Counted from the stretch's first letter, positions 1 through 8,784 are shown. The stretch: 28,444 bases of DNA from CAYGZA01 sp964354135 (GCA_964354135.1 CAYGZA010000046.1:1-28444), one strand, 5' to 3'. The notes: generated by a model from the sequence alone, not told the origin. Translations and numbers: made by a program.

Positions 1-474
1 GCCGACCCGGACAAGAACGTGCCGATCGGCCTCTGGATGCACCGCGGCTGCGTGCCGTTCCTCTCCCCCGCGCAATTCGAGAAGTTCTACTGGCCGACGC
101 TCCGCGAGATCATCGAGACCCTGTGGTCCAAGGGGCACCAGACGCTCTTCTACGCGGAAGGGGAATGGAACCCGAATCTGAAGTACATCGCCCAACTGCC
201 GGACCTGAGCATCGTGTACCACGTGGACCGCGGCGACGTCTTCGAGGTCCACCGGGCGGTGGGGCGCAAGTTCTGCATCAGCGGGGGCATCCCCAACGAC
301 CTGTTGGCCTTCGGCAAGCCCGACGAGGTCCGTGCGTTCTGCAAGAAGGTGATCGACGGCGTCGCCCGCGACGGCGGCTACGTCATGGACGCCAGCGCCA
401 TCATGCAGGACGACACCAGCGCGGAGAACCTCCGGGCGATGACCGAAGCAACGCGGGAGTACGGGGTGTACTGA
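1..474 (+). CDS. UroD/MtaA-like corrinoid methyltransferase, C-terminal part
   Basis: The frame is open from base 1 and ends at TGA 472-474, so the 5' part of the gene lies outside the window. The 157 visible residues resemble the C-terminal half of the uroporphyrinogen decarboxylase superfamily, including the MtaA/MtbA methyltransferases that move methyl groups between a corrinoid protein and a thiol. Recognisable pieces are the GGIPNDLLAFGKPDEV segment and a terminal segment with YVMDASAIMQDDTSAENL. The HxCG zinc motif of classical MtaA proteins is not seen at the equivalent place; the sequence there reads FYAEGEW. The corrinoid protein downstream supports a methyl-transfer role rather than haem synthesis. 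The substrate cannot be read from the sequence, and a zinc-independent relative is possible. Confidence 0.8.
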   Translation, partial: ADPDKNVPIGLWMHRGCVPFLSPAQFEKFYWPTLREIIETLWSKGHQTLFYAEGEWNPNLKYIAQLPDLSIVYHVDRGDVFEVHRAVGRKFCISGGIPNDLLAFGKPDEVRAFCKKVIDGVARDGGYVMDASAIMQDDTSAENLRAMTEATREYGVY

Positions 475-481
475 GAGCGAT

Positions 482-622
482 CGGCTATCAGCTTTCAGCT
501 TTCAGCTATCAGCTATCAGACATCAGCTATCGGCTTTTTTCAATGAGCAAGACGTGGTATGAGTAACGTTCCACTTGTCATTAACCTTTTGGCTGATTGC
601 TGATAGCTGACAGCCGGCAGCC
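482..622. repeat. 7-bp tandem repeat with an inverted partner
   Basis: From 482 to 537 the sequence is eight consecutive 7-bp units around CAGCTAT or CAGCTTT, some degenerate. From 592 to about 622 the same unit returns on the opposite strand (GCTGATT, GCTGATA, GCTGACA, GCCGGCA). The two arms flank about 54 bp of unique sequence, so the transcript could form a long imperfect hairpin. A T-run (534-540) follows the first arm. The element sits between the methyltransferase gene and the small protein gene and ends just before the latter's ribosome binding site. The same heptamer recurs at 27373-27416. Such heptamer arrays resemble the short tandemly repeated repetitive sequences known from cyanobacteria. 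The function is unknown. Confidence 0.85.
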
Positions 623-640
623 ATGGCGGAGGGAGGAGCA

Positions 641-823
641 ATGCCCGACGAAGCAAACCAAACCAAGGCTCCCAAGCGGCCCCCGGGAACGTGCCTCCCG
701 TGGGAGGAGAAGCGCGAGGAGTTCCCCGAGATCGCCGGCGACAAGGATCTGGTCAAACGGGTGTGGGAGGACATCGACGCGCTGGGCTACGTCTACATCT
801 GGCAGATCCTCCTCTCGTTCTGA
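641..823 (+). CDS. 60-residue protein of unknown function in the corrinoid cassette
   Basis: I do not recognise this protein. The start at 641 is chosen because GGAGGGAGGAG (628-638) is an excellent ribosome binding site immediately before it. An in-frame ATG at 623 would put that site inside the gene. The protein is hydrophilic and charged, with no signal peptide or membrane helix. A proline-rich N-terminus (KAPKRPPGTCLPWEE) is followed by a probable helical segment and an aromatic C-terminus (LGYVYIWQILLSF). The corrinoid protein begins 14 bp after its stop, so the two are almost certainly co-transcribed. A small partner of the methyltransferase or corrinoid protein is a reasonable inference, but it rests only on position. 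Confidence 0.72.
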   Translation: MPDEANQTKAPKRPPGTCLPWEEKREEFPEIAGDKDLVKRVWEDIDALGYVYIWQILLSF

Positions 824-837
824 AAGGAAGCGCACCG

Positions 838-1476
838 ATGATGCAGCACGACGACCTGGCCCAGGCCATCGCCCTCTGCGAGGAAGAGAAGGCCCTGGCG
901 TTGCTCCGCGCGAAGCTGGCGGCCGGCGTCTCGCCGCACGACCTCTTGGGCGAGTGCAACCGCGGCATGATCGAGCTGGGCAATCGCTTCGGCCGGGAGG
1001 AGTGCTTCCTCCCCGACCTGATGTTCGGCGGCATGATCATGAAGAACGTCATGGAGGAGCTGGGACCCCTGCTGGGGGTGACCGAAGCCGTCGAAGCCCG
1101 GGCCACGGCCGTGATGGGCACGGTGCAGCACGACGTCCACGACATCGGCAAGGACATCGTGGTGATGATGCTCCACGGGGCCGGCTTCGAGGTGATCGAC
1201 CTCGGCGTCGACGTGCCGGCGCAGAGCTTCGTCGACGCCGTCCGGAAGTACAATCCGGCGGTCGTGGGCCTGAGCCTGTTGTTGACCACCTGTTTCAAGT
1301 CGGTGGCCGCCACGGTGAAGGCGATCGAGGAGGCCGGGCTGCGGAACAAGGTCTCGATCATGGTCGGCGGCGCCGCGGCCGGCGACCTGCTAAGCCAAAA
1401 CGCCGGCTGCGACTACTACGGCAAAACGGCCGTCGACGGCCTGAAGTTCGCCTGCCGGGCGGCTGGCATCGAGTGA
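838..1476 (+). CDS. Cobalamin-binding corrinoid protein (MtaC/MtbC/MttC-like)
   Basis: This 212-residue protein carries a methyl group on a cobalamin cofactor between substrate-specific and acceptor methyltransferases. Residues 1-85 form the helical cap domain (B12-binding_2 type). Residues 89-212 form the Rossmann-like B12-binding domain. The DxHxxG signature is present as DVHDIGK (99-105), with His101 expected to be the lower axial ligand of cobalt. It is followed by GLSLLLT near 144-150 and a VGG turn near the end, both typical of the fold. Length matches the family. The start at 838 has a GAAAGGAAG site upstream. The upstream UroD/MtaA-like gene is the obvious partner. No reductive activase or substrate-specific methyltransferase is visible in the window, so the methyl donor is unknown. 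Confidence 0.95.
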   Translation: MMQHDDLAQAIALCEEEKALALLRAKLAAGVSPHDLLGECNRGMIELGNRFGREECFLPDLMFGGMIMKNVMEELGPLLGVTEAVEARATAVMGTVQHDVHDIGKDIVVMMLHGAGFEVIDLGVDVPAQSFVDAVRKYNPAVVGLSLLLTTCFKSVAATVKAIEEAGLRNKVSIMVGGAAAGDLLSQNAGCDYYGKTAVDGLKFACRAAGIE

Positions 1477-1533
1477 CCTGTACGGCGAGGGTTGATCGCT
1501 TGGGCTCGGGCGGTTCAGGAAGGACGTAAGACC

Positions 1534-2667
1534 TTGACTGGAAAAAGAGTCACGATTCCGTTGTTGCTTGTCTGGCTGGCCGCAACGCCGGGGCTGGGCC
1601 AGGAGTGGGCCAGGGCCCTCTTCAACAACAAGCTCACCCACGACTTCGGGACGGTGGCCCGCGGGGCGCTGGCCGAACACCGCTTCCCGTTGGAGAACAT
1701 CTACGAGGAAGACGTTGAGATCGCCTCGGTGACGACCACGTGCGGGTGTACCAAGCTGCAGGCCACCAAGAAGCTGCTCAAGAAGTACGACACGGCCGAG
1801 ATCGTCGCCGAGCTGGACACGCGGCGGTTCATCGGCTTCAAGGAGGCCGCGATCAAGGTAGCCCTCGCCTTCCGGCCCCCGGACCCGAGCCGCAAGCCGG
1901 TCCCGGCCGAGGTGCAATTGACCCTCCGGGCGTTCATTCGGGGGGACGTGGTCTTCAAGCCCGGCGCGGTGCAGTTCGCGTCCGTGCCGCAGGGCCAGGG
2001 CGCGCGGAAGCAGGTCGGGGTCGATTACGCCGGCCGCACCCATTGGCAGATCGTCGAAGTGACTTCCACCTCGACGCACCTGGACGCTTCGTTCGCGGAA
2101 ACCGGCCGCAAAGTCGACCCGGCCACCGGGGCCACGCTGGTGACCTACGACCTCACCGTGGCCCTCAAGAACACCGCCCCCGCCGGGTACTTCAAGGAAC
2201 AAGTCACCCTGAAGACCAACGATCCGAATCCACAGACGGCCCGCATCCCGCTCACGGTGGAAGGGCTGGTGGCTTCGGCGCTGACGGTCAACCCTTCGGT
2301 CCTCCTTCTGGGCGTGTTGCAGCCCGGTCAAGGTCAGAGCACCCCCAAGAACCTGGTGGTTCGCGGGGCCGAGCCGTTCCGCATCCTCCGCGTTACCGGC
2401 CCGGATGAGCGCTTCAGCTTCACCCCGTCCTCCGAGACGAAGACCGTTCACCTGGTGCCGGTACACTTCACCCCCGGGAACAGGCCCGGGAAGATCGCCG
2501 GCAAGATCCGTATCGAGACCTCGCTGGGCGGTGCAACTGCCGAGGTGGACGTGGACGGCGAGGTCGTTTCCCCCGATTCCGCGAAGCCCGGGGACCGGAC
2601 GCCGCGCTCGGCCCCGCTCCGAGAGGTGGAGCCTTCCGGCGGCAAGCGGCCCTCGTCGGGCCAGTAG
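1534..2667 (+). CDS. Secreted DUF1573 domain protein
   Basis: The likely start is TTG at 1534, preceded by AGGAAGGA (1518-1525), which gives a short basic N-terminus and a hydrophobic stretch (IPLLLVWLAATPGLGQ) that looks like a signal peptide. The frame is open back to 1492 but without a good ribosome site. The mature part of the 377-residue protein begins with the DUF1573 hallmark: HDFGTVARG, a beta-strand pattern and then TTTCGCT near residues 60-70. Further Ig-like beta-sandwich segments follow, one starting with LTVNPSVLLLGVLQPGQ around 250. DUF1573 proteins are abundant secreted, ASPM/SPD-2/Hydin-like proteins in Planctomycetota and Bacteroidota with no established biochemical role. The gene lies 57 bp after the corrinoid protein and may be a separate unit. 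Confidence 0.88.
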   Translation: MTGKRVTIPLLLVWLAATPGLGQEWARALFNNKLTHDFGTVARGALAEHRFPLENIYEEDVEIASVTTTCGCTKLQATKKLLKKYDTAEIVAELDTRRFIGFKEAAIKVALAFRPPDPSRKPVPAEVQLTLRAFIRGDVVFKPGAVQFASVPQGQGARKQVGVDYAGRTHWQIVEVTSTSTHLDASFAETGRKVDPATGATLVTYDLTVALKNTAPAGYFKEQVTLKTNDPNPQTARIPLTVEGLVASALTVNPSVLLLGVLQPGQGQSTPKNLVVRGAEPFRILRVTGPDERFSFTPSSETKTVHLVPVHFTPGNRPGKIAGKIRIETSLGGATAEVDVDGEVVSPDSAKPGDRTPRSAPLREVEPSGGKRPSSGQ

Positions 2668-2704
2668 CTCTGCGACGGGCGCCGCGGCTGCCTTCTCCCG
2701 ACCA

Positions 2705-2734
2705 TTGACAACGGCTCCCGGCGGACCGCATATT
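2705..2734 (+). promoter_or_regulatory. Candidate sigma-70 promoter for the large glycosidase-like gene
   Basis: A perfect TTGACA (2705-2710) is followed after 18 bp by CATATT (2729-2734, four of six matches to TATAAT). It lies in the 134-bp gap before the gene starting at 2802 and would give a leader of roughly 60 bases. The call is based on sequence match only. Confidence 0.5.
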
Positions 2735-2801
2735 GGGCGCGGTCGGCGGACTCGAAAGAGCCGGCCTCTCCGTGTAAAGACCCTGCTGCGGGAGCCTTGC
2801 C

Positions 2802-5800
2802 ATGTTCGAAAGAGCGATGATCGCCGGTTTTCTTGCGCTGCTTGCGTGCGCGCCGATCCGGGCCGGCGAGCCCGTGGGCGCCCGGCCCTACGAAATGGTC
2901 TGGGCCAACCGCACCGAAGACGATCACCCGGCCTTGCTCGATTTCGAGAATCTCGACGGGTGGACCGTCGAGACCACCGATTCGCAGGCCCAGTTCACCC
3001 GCTCCCGCCAAGAGCAGCTTTGGGGCAAATACGTTGGGAAACTGGTCTACCGCGGCACCGGCCCGCGGCCCGCGGTGATCTTCAAGCCGCCAAAGCCGGT
3101 TCCCGTGCCCCAGCCGTTCGACTGCGTCAACTTCTGGGTCTACGGCAACAATTGGGCTTGGGCGCCGGATCGGACCACGCCCCAGGTGGAGATCGCCGTC
3201 CGTTTCCGTGCCCGCGGCGGCCAAGTCGTGCGGCTTTCCATGGGCCACGTGATTTGGCGAGAGTGGTGGGTGATGCACCGGAAGCTCAGCCCGGATCAGC
3301 AGGCATTGCTCAAGGACGGAGCGGCTCTGGAGGCGATCGAAATCGCCGGCGGCAAGAACGCAGAGGACCGGCTGCTGTTCTTCGACAATCTCTCCTGCTA
3401 CCGGGAGCAGTCGCCGCCCCTAAAGTTCGAGCCCCGGCCCGAGCGCGGCATCACGCCGTTCCCCGGCCAGACCACGGGAGCCAACACCGGGCCGGGAAAG
3501 CTCCCCTTCCCTACACGGGACGACACCATCCTCCCCGACAACCTCGCTGGCGATTTCAAGAACGAGCTGGAAGTGTCCGGCGACACGTTCACCTGGCACT
3601 ATCGGGGGAGCGACGGGCACTTGACGTGGCGCTACAAGCCGGCCACCGGGACGCTCGGCGACGTCACGGCACAGTGGGTCGGGCGCGGCGAGCCGTTCCG
3701 GCCGCTGGATGGCGGCGGCCTGGTCTTCGCCCGGGACGACCGCGGAGGGCACGCCCCCGTGGACCCGCCGGGTAAGCTGGTCAGTTGCCGCGCGTCGGGC
3801 GACGCGGTGACTGCCGCCTGGCAGTTCCGCTGCGGCCGGCACACGGCGGAGATCGCGTACACGCTGCGGCTCCGGCAGAAGTCGCTCTACGTCGACGTGG
3901 CCTGCCGCGGCGGCCACGTGGCGGAGGTCCGCTGCGGGAGGGCCGTGGGGCTGGCCCAGCCACGCCTCGTCACGCTCCCATACCTCGCCTGCGACGCGCA
4001 GCGGCCGGCGGTTGTCGTGGCGGGTCCGCAAGAGAGCCCCCTGTTTCTTTCGGCGCTGGTTGACCACTGCCGCTCCAACGCCACGGCCCTCTGGGCCGCC
4101 AACCAGGTCGCGCCCGAGGGAGTAACCTGCAACGGCGGCTCCCGCTACGACGCCAAGACCGACGGGCTGCGAAACGACTGCTTCGAGCGGCTCGTGGTGA
4201 CCGTCTCGCCCCGCTTTGAAGAGGTGCTGCCGAACATCCCCAATCCAAGATCGCCGTGGATGCACGTGGCGGGAGAGCGTCTCTGGATCGCCCACGGGGC
4301 CTCGGACCGCAAGCAGGATTACGCCTTGTGGAAGCAGGTCGCCCGCTATGGAATGACGAAGGTGGTCATCACCGACCACGAAACCGGCTGGCGCGACGGC
4401 GGCGAGAGCTTCACGCTCCGCACCCGGGCCGCGCCGGATAGAGGCGGCGACGAGGGCCAGGCCGACTACGCCCGCAAGGTCCGCGCCCTGGGCTTCCGCT
4501 ACGGAATCTACAACAACTACACCGACTTCGCCCCGGTCAACGAGCACTGGAGCGAGGACTACGTGACGCGGGTTTCGGACGGCAGTTGGCAGCCCGCCTG
4601 GGCCCGCTGCTACAACCTGAAGCCCTCGCGGGCCGTCGAGCTGGAGGCCCGGCTCGCGCCGATCATCCAGGAGAAGTTCCATCTCGACACCGCCTATTGC
4701 GACGTTCACACCGCGGTGACGCCCTGGTCCTACTGCGACCGCGACGCCCGCGTGCCCGGCGCCGCCACCTTCGCCGCCACGTTCTACTCTTACGGCGAGA
4801 TCATGCTGCACCAGAAGAAGACCTGGAACGGTCCGGTCTACAGCGAGGGCAACAACCATTGGTACTACTGCGGCCTGACCGACGGCAACTACGGGCAGGA
4901 CCAGGCGGCCCGGCTGGCCGAGAATCCGTGGCTGGTCGATTTCGACCTCCGCAAGATGCACCCCCTGTGCTGCAACTTCGGCATGGGTAACCCGGGGATG
5001 TTCTTCGGGGAGCATCGCGGACTGGGCAAGACGCCCGAAGAGCGCGAGGCGTCGTTGGACCGCTTCCTGGCGGCGACGTTGGCCTTCGGGCACACCGGGT
5101 TCCTGGTCTTGGACGGCGGGATGCCCTCGGCCGTGCGGAGCTACTTCAATCTCCAGCAGGTCCATGCCGCGTATGCCCGGGAGACGGCGAGGGACATCCG
5201 CTATGCCGACGAAAAAGGCAGCCTGCTCGATACGAGTGCGGCGGTGGCGACCGGCGTCTTCCGCCGCTCGCAGGTCCGCACCGAGTACTCCAACGGCCTG
5301 GTCGTGACCGTCAACGGCCATCCCACCGAAAGCTGGAAGACCCCGCTCGGCGAGCTGCCGCCCAACGGCTGGCACGTCGAAGACCCGCTGGGCAAGAAGC
5401 TCGTGGCCTGGAGCATGAGGATCGACGGCCGCCGCGCCGACTACGTGGACTCGCCCGCCTACCTGTATGCCGACGGCCGGGGCCGCTTCACGCGATTCCC
5501 CAAGGCCGCCTCGAATGGGCAGCTCGTTGCCCACAAGCGCCCCGACGGATCGTTCGAGGTGATCCCCGTCGGCCCGTCTGCAGAGTTCGGCATCTCGCTC
5601 GAAGGCAAGACGGGCAGTGCCGTCGCCCTGGATGAAGAGGGAAAGCCGGTCGGCCCCGCAACGACGCGATGGAGCCGCGGGCTGGTCTACATCACGCCGG
5701 TGCCCAAGGCGTTCAGCTACGTCCTGACCCCGCAAGCGGCGCCGAGCGTGACGCTGAAGTGCCATCGCGATCGAGTGATCCCCGGCGAAACGGCGACGAT

Positions 5801-7154
5801 TCGCGGCACAGAGGAACACGCGTATCGGGTCCCGGGCGATGCCAAGCCAGGCTCCCTCCTTTGGTATCAGGCCGAGGGGGCGTGGATCGATTTCAGCGTG
5901 GTGCCGCTTGTCGAGGCCAAACTGCGGATCGCGGACGGACTGCGTCTGGAACTTGTACCTAACGTCGCCGAGTCGGTTCACGGGCAGGTCTTGCTGGCGG
6001 GCGAGAGCTGGCCCGCCCCTTTGAAGCCCGACACGCCCGGCGTCTTCGCGTTCACGCTCAAGCTCGATAAGGAGGAGGTCCGCAAGCTGCCTCTCGTGGT
6101 GACCGCCGACGGGCTGCGCTACGAGCGCACCTGGTGGCTCAAGGCTGAGGAGTCGATTGTGTTGGCGGCTGCCTTGTCGGAGCAGTTCCACGGTGGCCAG
6201 TGCTTGCGACAGGGCAAAGAAAAGTCCTTCGGCGACAACACCGGCGCCCATGCCCACTGGACCGAGTTCAGTTGCGGCGGCGCCAGCCGCCGGTGCGTCT
6301 TCATGCACCCGCCGTACATGACCGGCGTCGGCTACACGTTCGCGCTATTTGAGCCGGTAGACCTGCCGGCCGAGCCGAAAGCTGCCTTTCGCTGCCTGAT
6401 CGGCAAGGGCGACGGGAGCGACCCCGGCGACGGCATCCTCTTCCGCGCGGCCGTGGTTGAGCCCGGCGGCAAGGAGACCGTCGCAACCGAAAAGCGGTGG
6501 GGCCGGCACGCCTGGACGCCCCTGGAGGCCGACCTCTCGCCTTGGGCGGGCAAGCGAGTCCAGGTCAAGCTCATTGCCGACGTTGGTCCGGCCGACGATT
6601 CTACGGGCGATTGGGCCGCCTGGGCCGACCTGCGGATCGAATCGCTTCGGCCCGCGCTGGCAGCAAGCGTTCACGACGCCCCGGTGGAGCTCCAGCACGA
6701 GCCGGGTCCCCATCCACCCGGAAAAGACATCGCGGAAGCCGATCTGCGACAGGCCAAGTCGGGAAAGCTCCACTTCCAGGCGATGGGCTTGGATCATAGC
6801 GGGCCGTACGTCTCGCGGGCAAGCCTGAACGACGTGCCGCTCGGCGAACTCCCGGCGGCGGGCGGCGACGAGGTCCGCGGCGTCTGGGCGGACGCCGAGT
6901 TGCCGCTCCCGCCCCAGGCGATCGCGTCGCTCGGATTAGGGAATCGCTTGGCCATCGACAACCCCGGCAGCGACAGCTTTGCGATTCGCCGCTTCCGGGT
7001 CGAGCTGGAGCTGCCCGGCGGCCGCAAGTGCTCCTCCGACGTCAGCTCGACCGCGCTTAACCAGCCCCCGGATTGGCGCTACGCCGATCCCAAGGGCACC
7101 GGCGTTCCCTTCGGCCGGCGGATCGAAACGGCGATTCGCTTCCGCCTGCGGTAG
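2802..7154 (+). CDS. Very large secreted putative glycoside hydrolase (1450 residues)
   Basis: The protein starts with a convincing signal peptide (MFERAMIAGFLALLACAPIRAG). Residues about 45-200 look like a carbohydrate-binding beta-sandwich (LLDFENLDGWTVET, ending near DNLSCY). Residues about 260-480 look like a second all-beta domain. From about 485 a TIM-barrel-like segment begins (strand VVITDHETGW, then YGIYNNYTDF). It contains an acidic strand DTAYCDVH (Asp629, Asp634) and YSEGNNHWYY (Glu682), plausible catalytic carboxylates of a retaining glycosidase. The C-terminal third has further beta domains, one around 1130-1270 with lectin or CBM character. I cannot assign a GH family with certainty; the barrel is reminiscent of GH101 or DUF5696-type proteins. 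It runs toward the minus-strand methyltransferase gene with only 14 bp between stop codons. Confidence 0.8.
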   Translation: MFERAMIAGFLALLACAPIRAGEPVGARPYEMVWANRTEDDHPALLDFENLDGWTVETTDSQAQFTRSRQEQLWGKYVGKLVYRGTGPRPAVIFKPPKPVPVPQPFDCVNFWVYGNNWAWAPDRTTPQVEIAVRFRARGGQVVRLSMGHVIWREWWVMHRKLSPDQQALLKDGAALEAIEIAGGKNAEDRLLFFDNLSCYREQSPPLKFEPRPERGITPFPGQTTGANTGPGKLPFPTRDDTILPDNLAGDFKNELEVSGDTFTWHYRGSDGHLTWRYKPATGTLGDVTAQWVGRGEPFRPLDGGGLVFARDDRGGHAPVDPPGKLVSCRASGDAVTAAWQFRCGRHTAEIAYTLRLRQKSLYVDVACRGGHVAEVRCGRAVGLAQPRLVTLPYLACDAQRPAVVVAGPQESPLFLSALVDHCRSNATALWAANQVAPEGVTCNGGSRYDAKTDGLRNDCFERLVVTVSPRFEEVLPNIPNPRSPWMHVAGERLWIAHGASDRKQDYALWKQVARYGMTKVVITDHETGWRDGGESFTLRTRAAPDRGGDEGQADYARKVRALGFRYGIYNNYTDFAPVNEHWSEDYVTRVSDGSWQPAWARCYNLKPSRAVELEARLAPIIQEKFHLDTAYCDVHTAVTPWSYCDRDARVPGAATFAATFYSYGEIMLHQKKTWNGPVYSEGNNHWYYCGLTDGNYGQDQAARLAENPWLVDFDLRKMHPLCCNFGMGNPGMFFGEHRGLGKTPEEREASLDRFLAATLAFGHTGFLVLDGGMPSAVRSYFNLQQVHAAYARETARDIRYADEKGSLLDTSAAVATGVFRRSQVRTEYSNGLVVTVNGHPTESWKTPLGELPPNGWHVEDPLGKKLVAWSMRIDGRRADYVDSPAYLYADGRGRFTRFPKAASNGQLVAHKRPDGSFEVIPVGPSAEFGISLEGKTGSAVALDEEGKPVGPATTRWSRGLVYITPVPKAFSYVLTPQAAPSVTLKCHRDRVIPGETATIRGTEEHAYRVPGDAKPGSLLWYQAEGAWIDFSVVPLVEAKLRIADGLRLELVPNVAESVHGQVLLAGESWPAPLKPDTPGVFAFTLKLDKEEVRKLPLVVTADGLRYERTWWLKAEESIVLAAALSEQFHGGQCLRQGKEKSFGDNTGAHAHWTEFSCGGASRRCVFMHPPYMTGVGYTFALFEPVDLPAEPKAAFRCLIGKGDGSDPGDGILFRAAVVEPGGKETVATEKRWGRHAWTPLEADLSPWAGKRVQVKLIADVGPADDSTGDWAAWADLRIESLRPALAASVHDAPVELQHEPGPHPPGKDIAEADLRQAKSGKLHFQAMGLDHSGPYVSRASLNDVPLGELPAAGGDEVRGVWADAELPLPPQAIASLGLGNRLAIDNPGSDSFAIRRFRVELELPGGRKCSSDVSSTALNQPPDWRYADPKGTGVPFGRRIETAIRFRLR

Positions 7155-7168
7155 GATATGGTGCGAAG

Positions 7169-8686
7169 TCACGAAGCGGGCGGCCTCCCGCCGGCCACGC
7201 TCAGAAAGCCCGACTGAAGGAGCTTGCGGACCAGCTCGGCGGCGGCGCGGGCCGACGGCTCGTAGTCGGCGTGGAAGTCGGCGGCCACCCGCGCAACCAG
7301 GTCCGCGAGCCGGTGCTGCCCATCGCAGCGGGCAAGGATCGTGCTGACCAGCCGATCGACCTCGCCGGCGAACGCGAATCCGTGCGTCTGCCTCAGCTCC
7401 GCCCGGCGGACCGCCCAGCCCCCGTCTTCGGCGGAAAGGAAGTATTGAAGCTCGTGGTCCTGGGTGAGGGCGAAGGAGTGCTCCAGGAGGCTCCGCTCCT
7501 CAGGCAGGCTCTCCAGAAACTCCTGGGCGGCGAAGACCCGCTCGATCTGGTCGCTCGCCGGGCCGCTGGCCCCGCCGGGAGGGCTCCGCTCCGCGCGAAT
7601 CCAGTTGGCCCGCCCCGACCGCCGGCGCAGGATCACGGCCCCGGAGCTTATCGTCCCGATGCCCAGGCGCTCGTAATACGCCAGCCACTCGTCCAGCAGT
7701 CGTGCGTAGCGGTCGGAGCCGGCAATCCCCGCCTCGCGGAGCCAATTCGACGCGTAGCCGACCGGATCGGCGTGGTCGGAACAGAGGATCCACGCGTCGC
7801 AGCCGGTCGAGTCCAGCCACTGTTTGGGGCGATCCGCCCAATCCGACTGGTCCTTGTGGTGCCAGTTGAAGAGCACCGTGCAGTAGCCCCCTTCGCGGAG
7901 GAACTGCGGAGCGTTGTGGATTACCTGTTCACTGATGCTGTCGCCCGCCATGCCGCTGTCGCGGTAACAGTACTCGGCCCGCGGAGAAATCACAAACGGC
8001 GGGTTGGAGACGACCAGATCGAAGCGGCAGTCGCGGACCGGCTCGTACACGCTCCCCCGGCGGAGCTCGACGTTGCCGATGCCGTTCAGGCGAGCGTTGA
8101 AGGCGGCGATGTTCAAGGCCCGGGGGTTGACGTCGGTCCCGATCACCCGCTCCGCGTGCCCCGCCGCCAACAGGGTCTGGAAGCCCGACCCGGTGCCCAT
8201 GTCCAGGGCGGACTCGACGCGCCGCCGCACCGTCAAGTTGGCGACGGCGAGGGTGGCAGGCCCCACCCCGGGCACGTAATTGGCCGGATTGGGGGTCCCG
8301 GTGACCGCGGACCAGAAATCGCGGGCCAGAATCAGGTCCGCAAACGGCAATAGCGCCGTCTCGGCGCGGAACCCGGCCTCACCGCGATGGAGCAGCCCAA
8401 CGGCCACCAGGGTGTCCGTATCCACCGGCGTCAGGGCGTCGCGGACCGCCTCTTCCGGGACCGCCCGCGCCAAGACAAACAGCCGCACCAGCGTGTGAAG
8501 CGGGGCGGACCCCGCCGTTCGCCGGATCGCCGCCGCGACGTCGAGGGTCGTGTCCAGGGGCCTCGTGCCCTCACCGGGACTGACCAGGTCGGCCAATGCC
8601 GATCGCGTGTAGCCCTTGTCCTCGAGGGTGCGGCGCAGCAGGGTCAGGTCGCCGCCATCGTCGAGCCGAAAGGGGTTTTCATCCAT
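7169..8686 (-). CDS. SAM-dependent methyltransferase of the NPPF (HemK/RlmG-like) class
   Basis: This 505-residue protein has a helical N-terminal region (1-130), then a class I methyltransferase core. The SAM-binding glycine loop is DMGTGSGFQ (162-170), the ribose-binding acid lies in GTDVNPRAL (183-191), and NPPF (228-231) is the motif IV typical of enzymes that methylate planar amide or exocyclic amino groups. These include release-factor glutamine and N6-adenine or N2-guanine methyltransferases. The C-terminal 200 residues are not part of the core and contain no motif I recognise. A long N-terminal extension plus C-terminal domain is also seen in actinobacterial methyltransferases of this type. 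The substrate is unknown. ATG at 8686 has AAGGAA upstream on the minus strand. Confidence 0.88.
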   Translation of the reverse strand: MDENPFRLDDGGDLTLLRRTLEDKGYTRSALADLVSPGEGTRPLDTTLDVAAAIRRTAGSAPLHTLVRLFVLARAVPEEAVRDALTPVDTDTLVAVGLLHRGEAGFRAETALLPFADLILARDFWSAVTGTPNPANYVPGVGPATLAVANLTVRRRVESALDMGTGSGFQTLLAAGHAERVIGTDVNPRALNIAAFNARLNGIGNVELRRGSVYEPVRDCRFDLVVSNPPFVISPRAEYCYRDSGMAGDSISEQVIHNAPQFLREGGYCTVLFNWHHKDQSDWADRPKQWLDSTGCDAWILCSDHADPVGYASNWLREAGIAGSDRYARLLDEWLAYYERLGIGTISSGAVILRRRSGRANWIRAERSPPGGASGPASDQIERVFAAQEFLESLPEERSLLEHSFALTQDHELQYFLSAEDGGWAVRRAELRQTHGFAFAGEVDRLVSTILARCDGQHRLADLVARVAADFHADYEPSARAAAELVRKLLQSGFLSVAGGRPPAS

Positions 8687-8725
8687 GCCACGGTTCCTTG
8701 ACGAGACGGTTCTCGTGCCTCCGAA

Positions 8726-8756
8726 GACTTCCGAAGCCTCTCGGACTTCGGAAGTC
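8726..8756. other. Perfect 11-bp inverted repeat between two minus-strand genes
   Basis: GACTTCCGAAG (8726-8736) and CTTCGGAAGTC (8746-8756) are exact complements around a 9-base loop. The element lies between the phosphotriesterase-family gene (upstream on the minus strand) and the methyltransferase gene. It lacks a T-tract, so it may be an intergenic repeat or an mRNA-stabilising hairpin rather than an intrinsic terminator. A related GAAGACTTCCGAAA string occurs at 27417-27430. Confidence 0.6.
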
Positions 8757-8784
8757 CTGTTGGCGGCGGCTCATCGCCGCGCGC

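Noticed and set aside
3420..6308. A 962-codon open frame on the minus strand
   Set aside because: It is the antisense shadow of the 1450-residue plus-strand gene. High GC suppresses stop codons, the translation has no recognisable domain and is rich in Arg, Gly and Ala, and the plus-strand product has a signal peptide and coherent domains.
7073..8353. A 426-codon plus-strand frame
   Set aside because: It is opposite to the NPPF methyltransferase and overlaps the end of the glycosidase-like gene; no motif was found.
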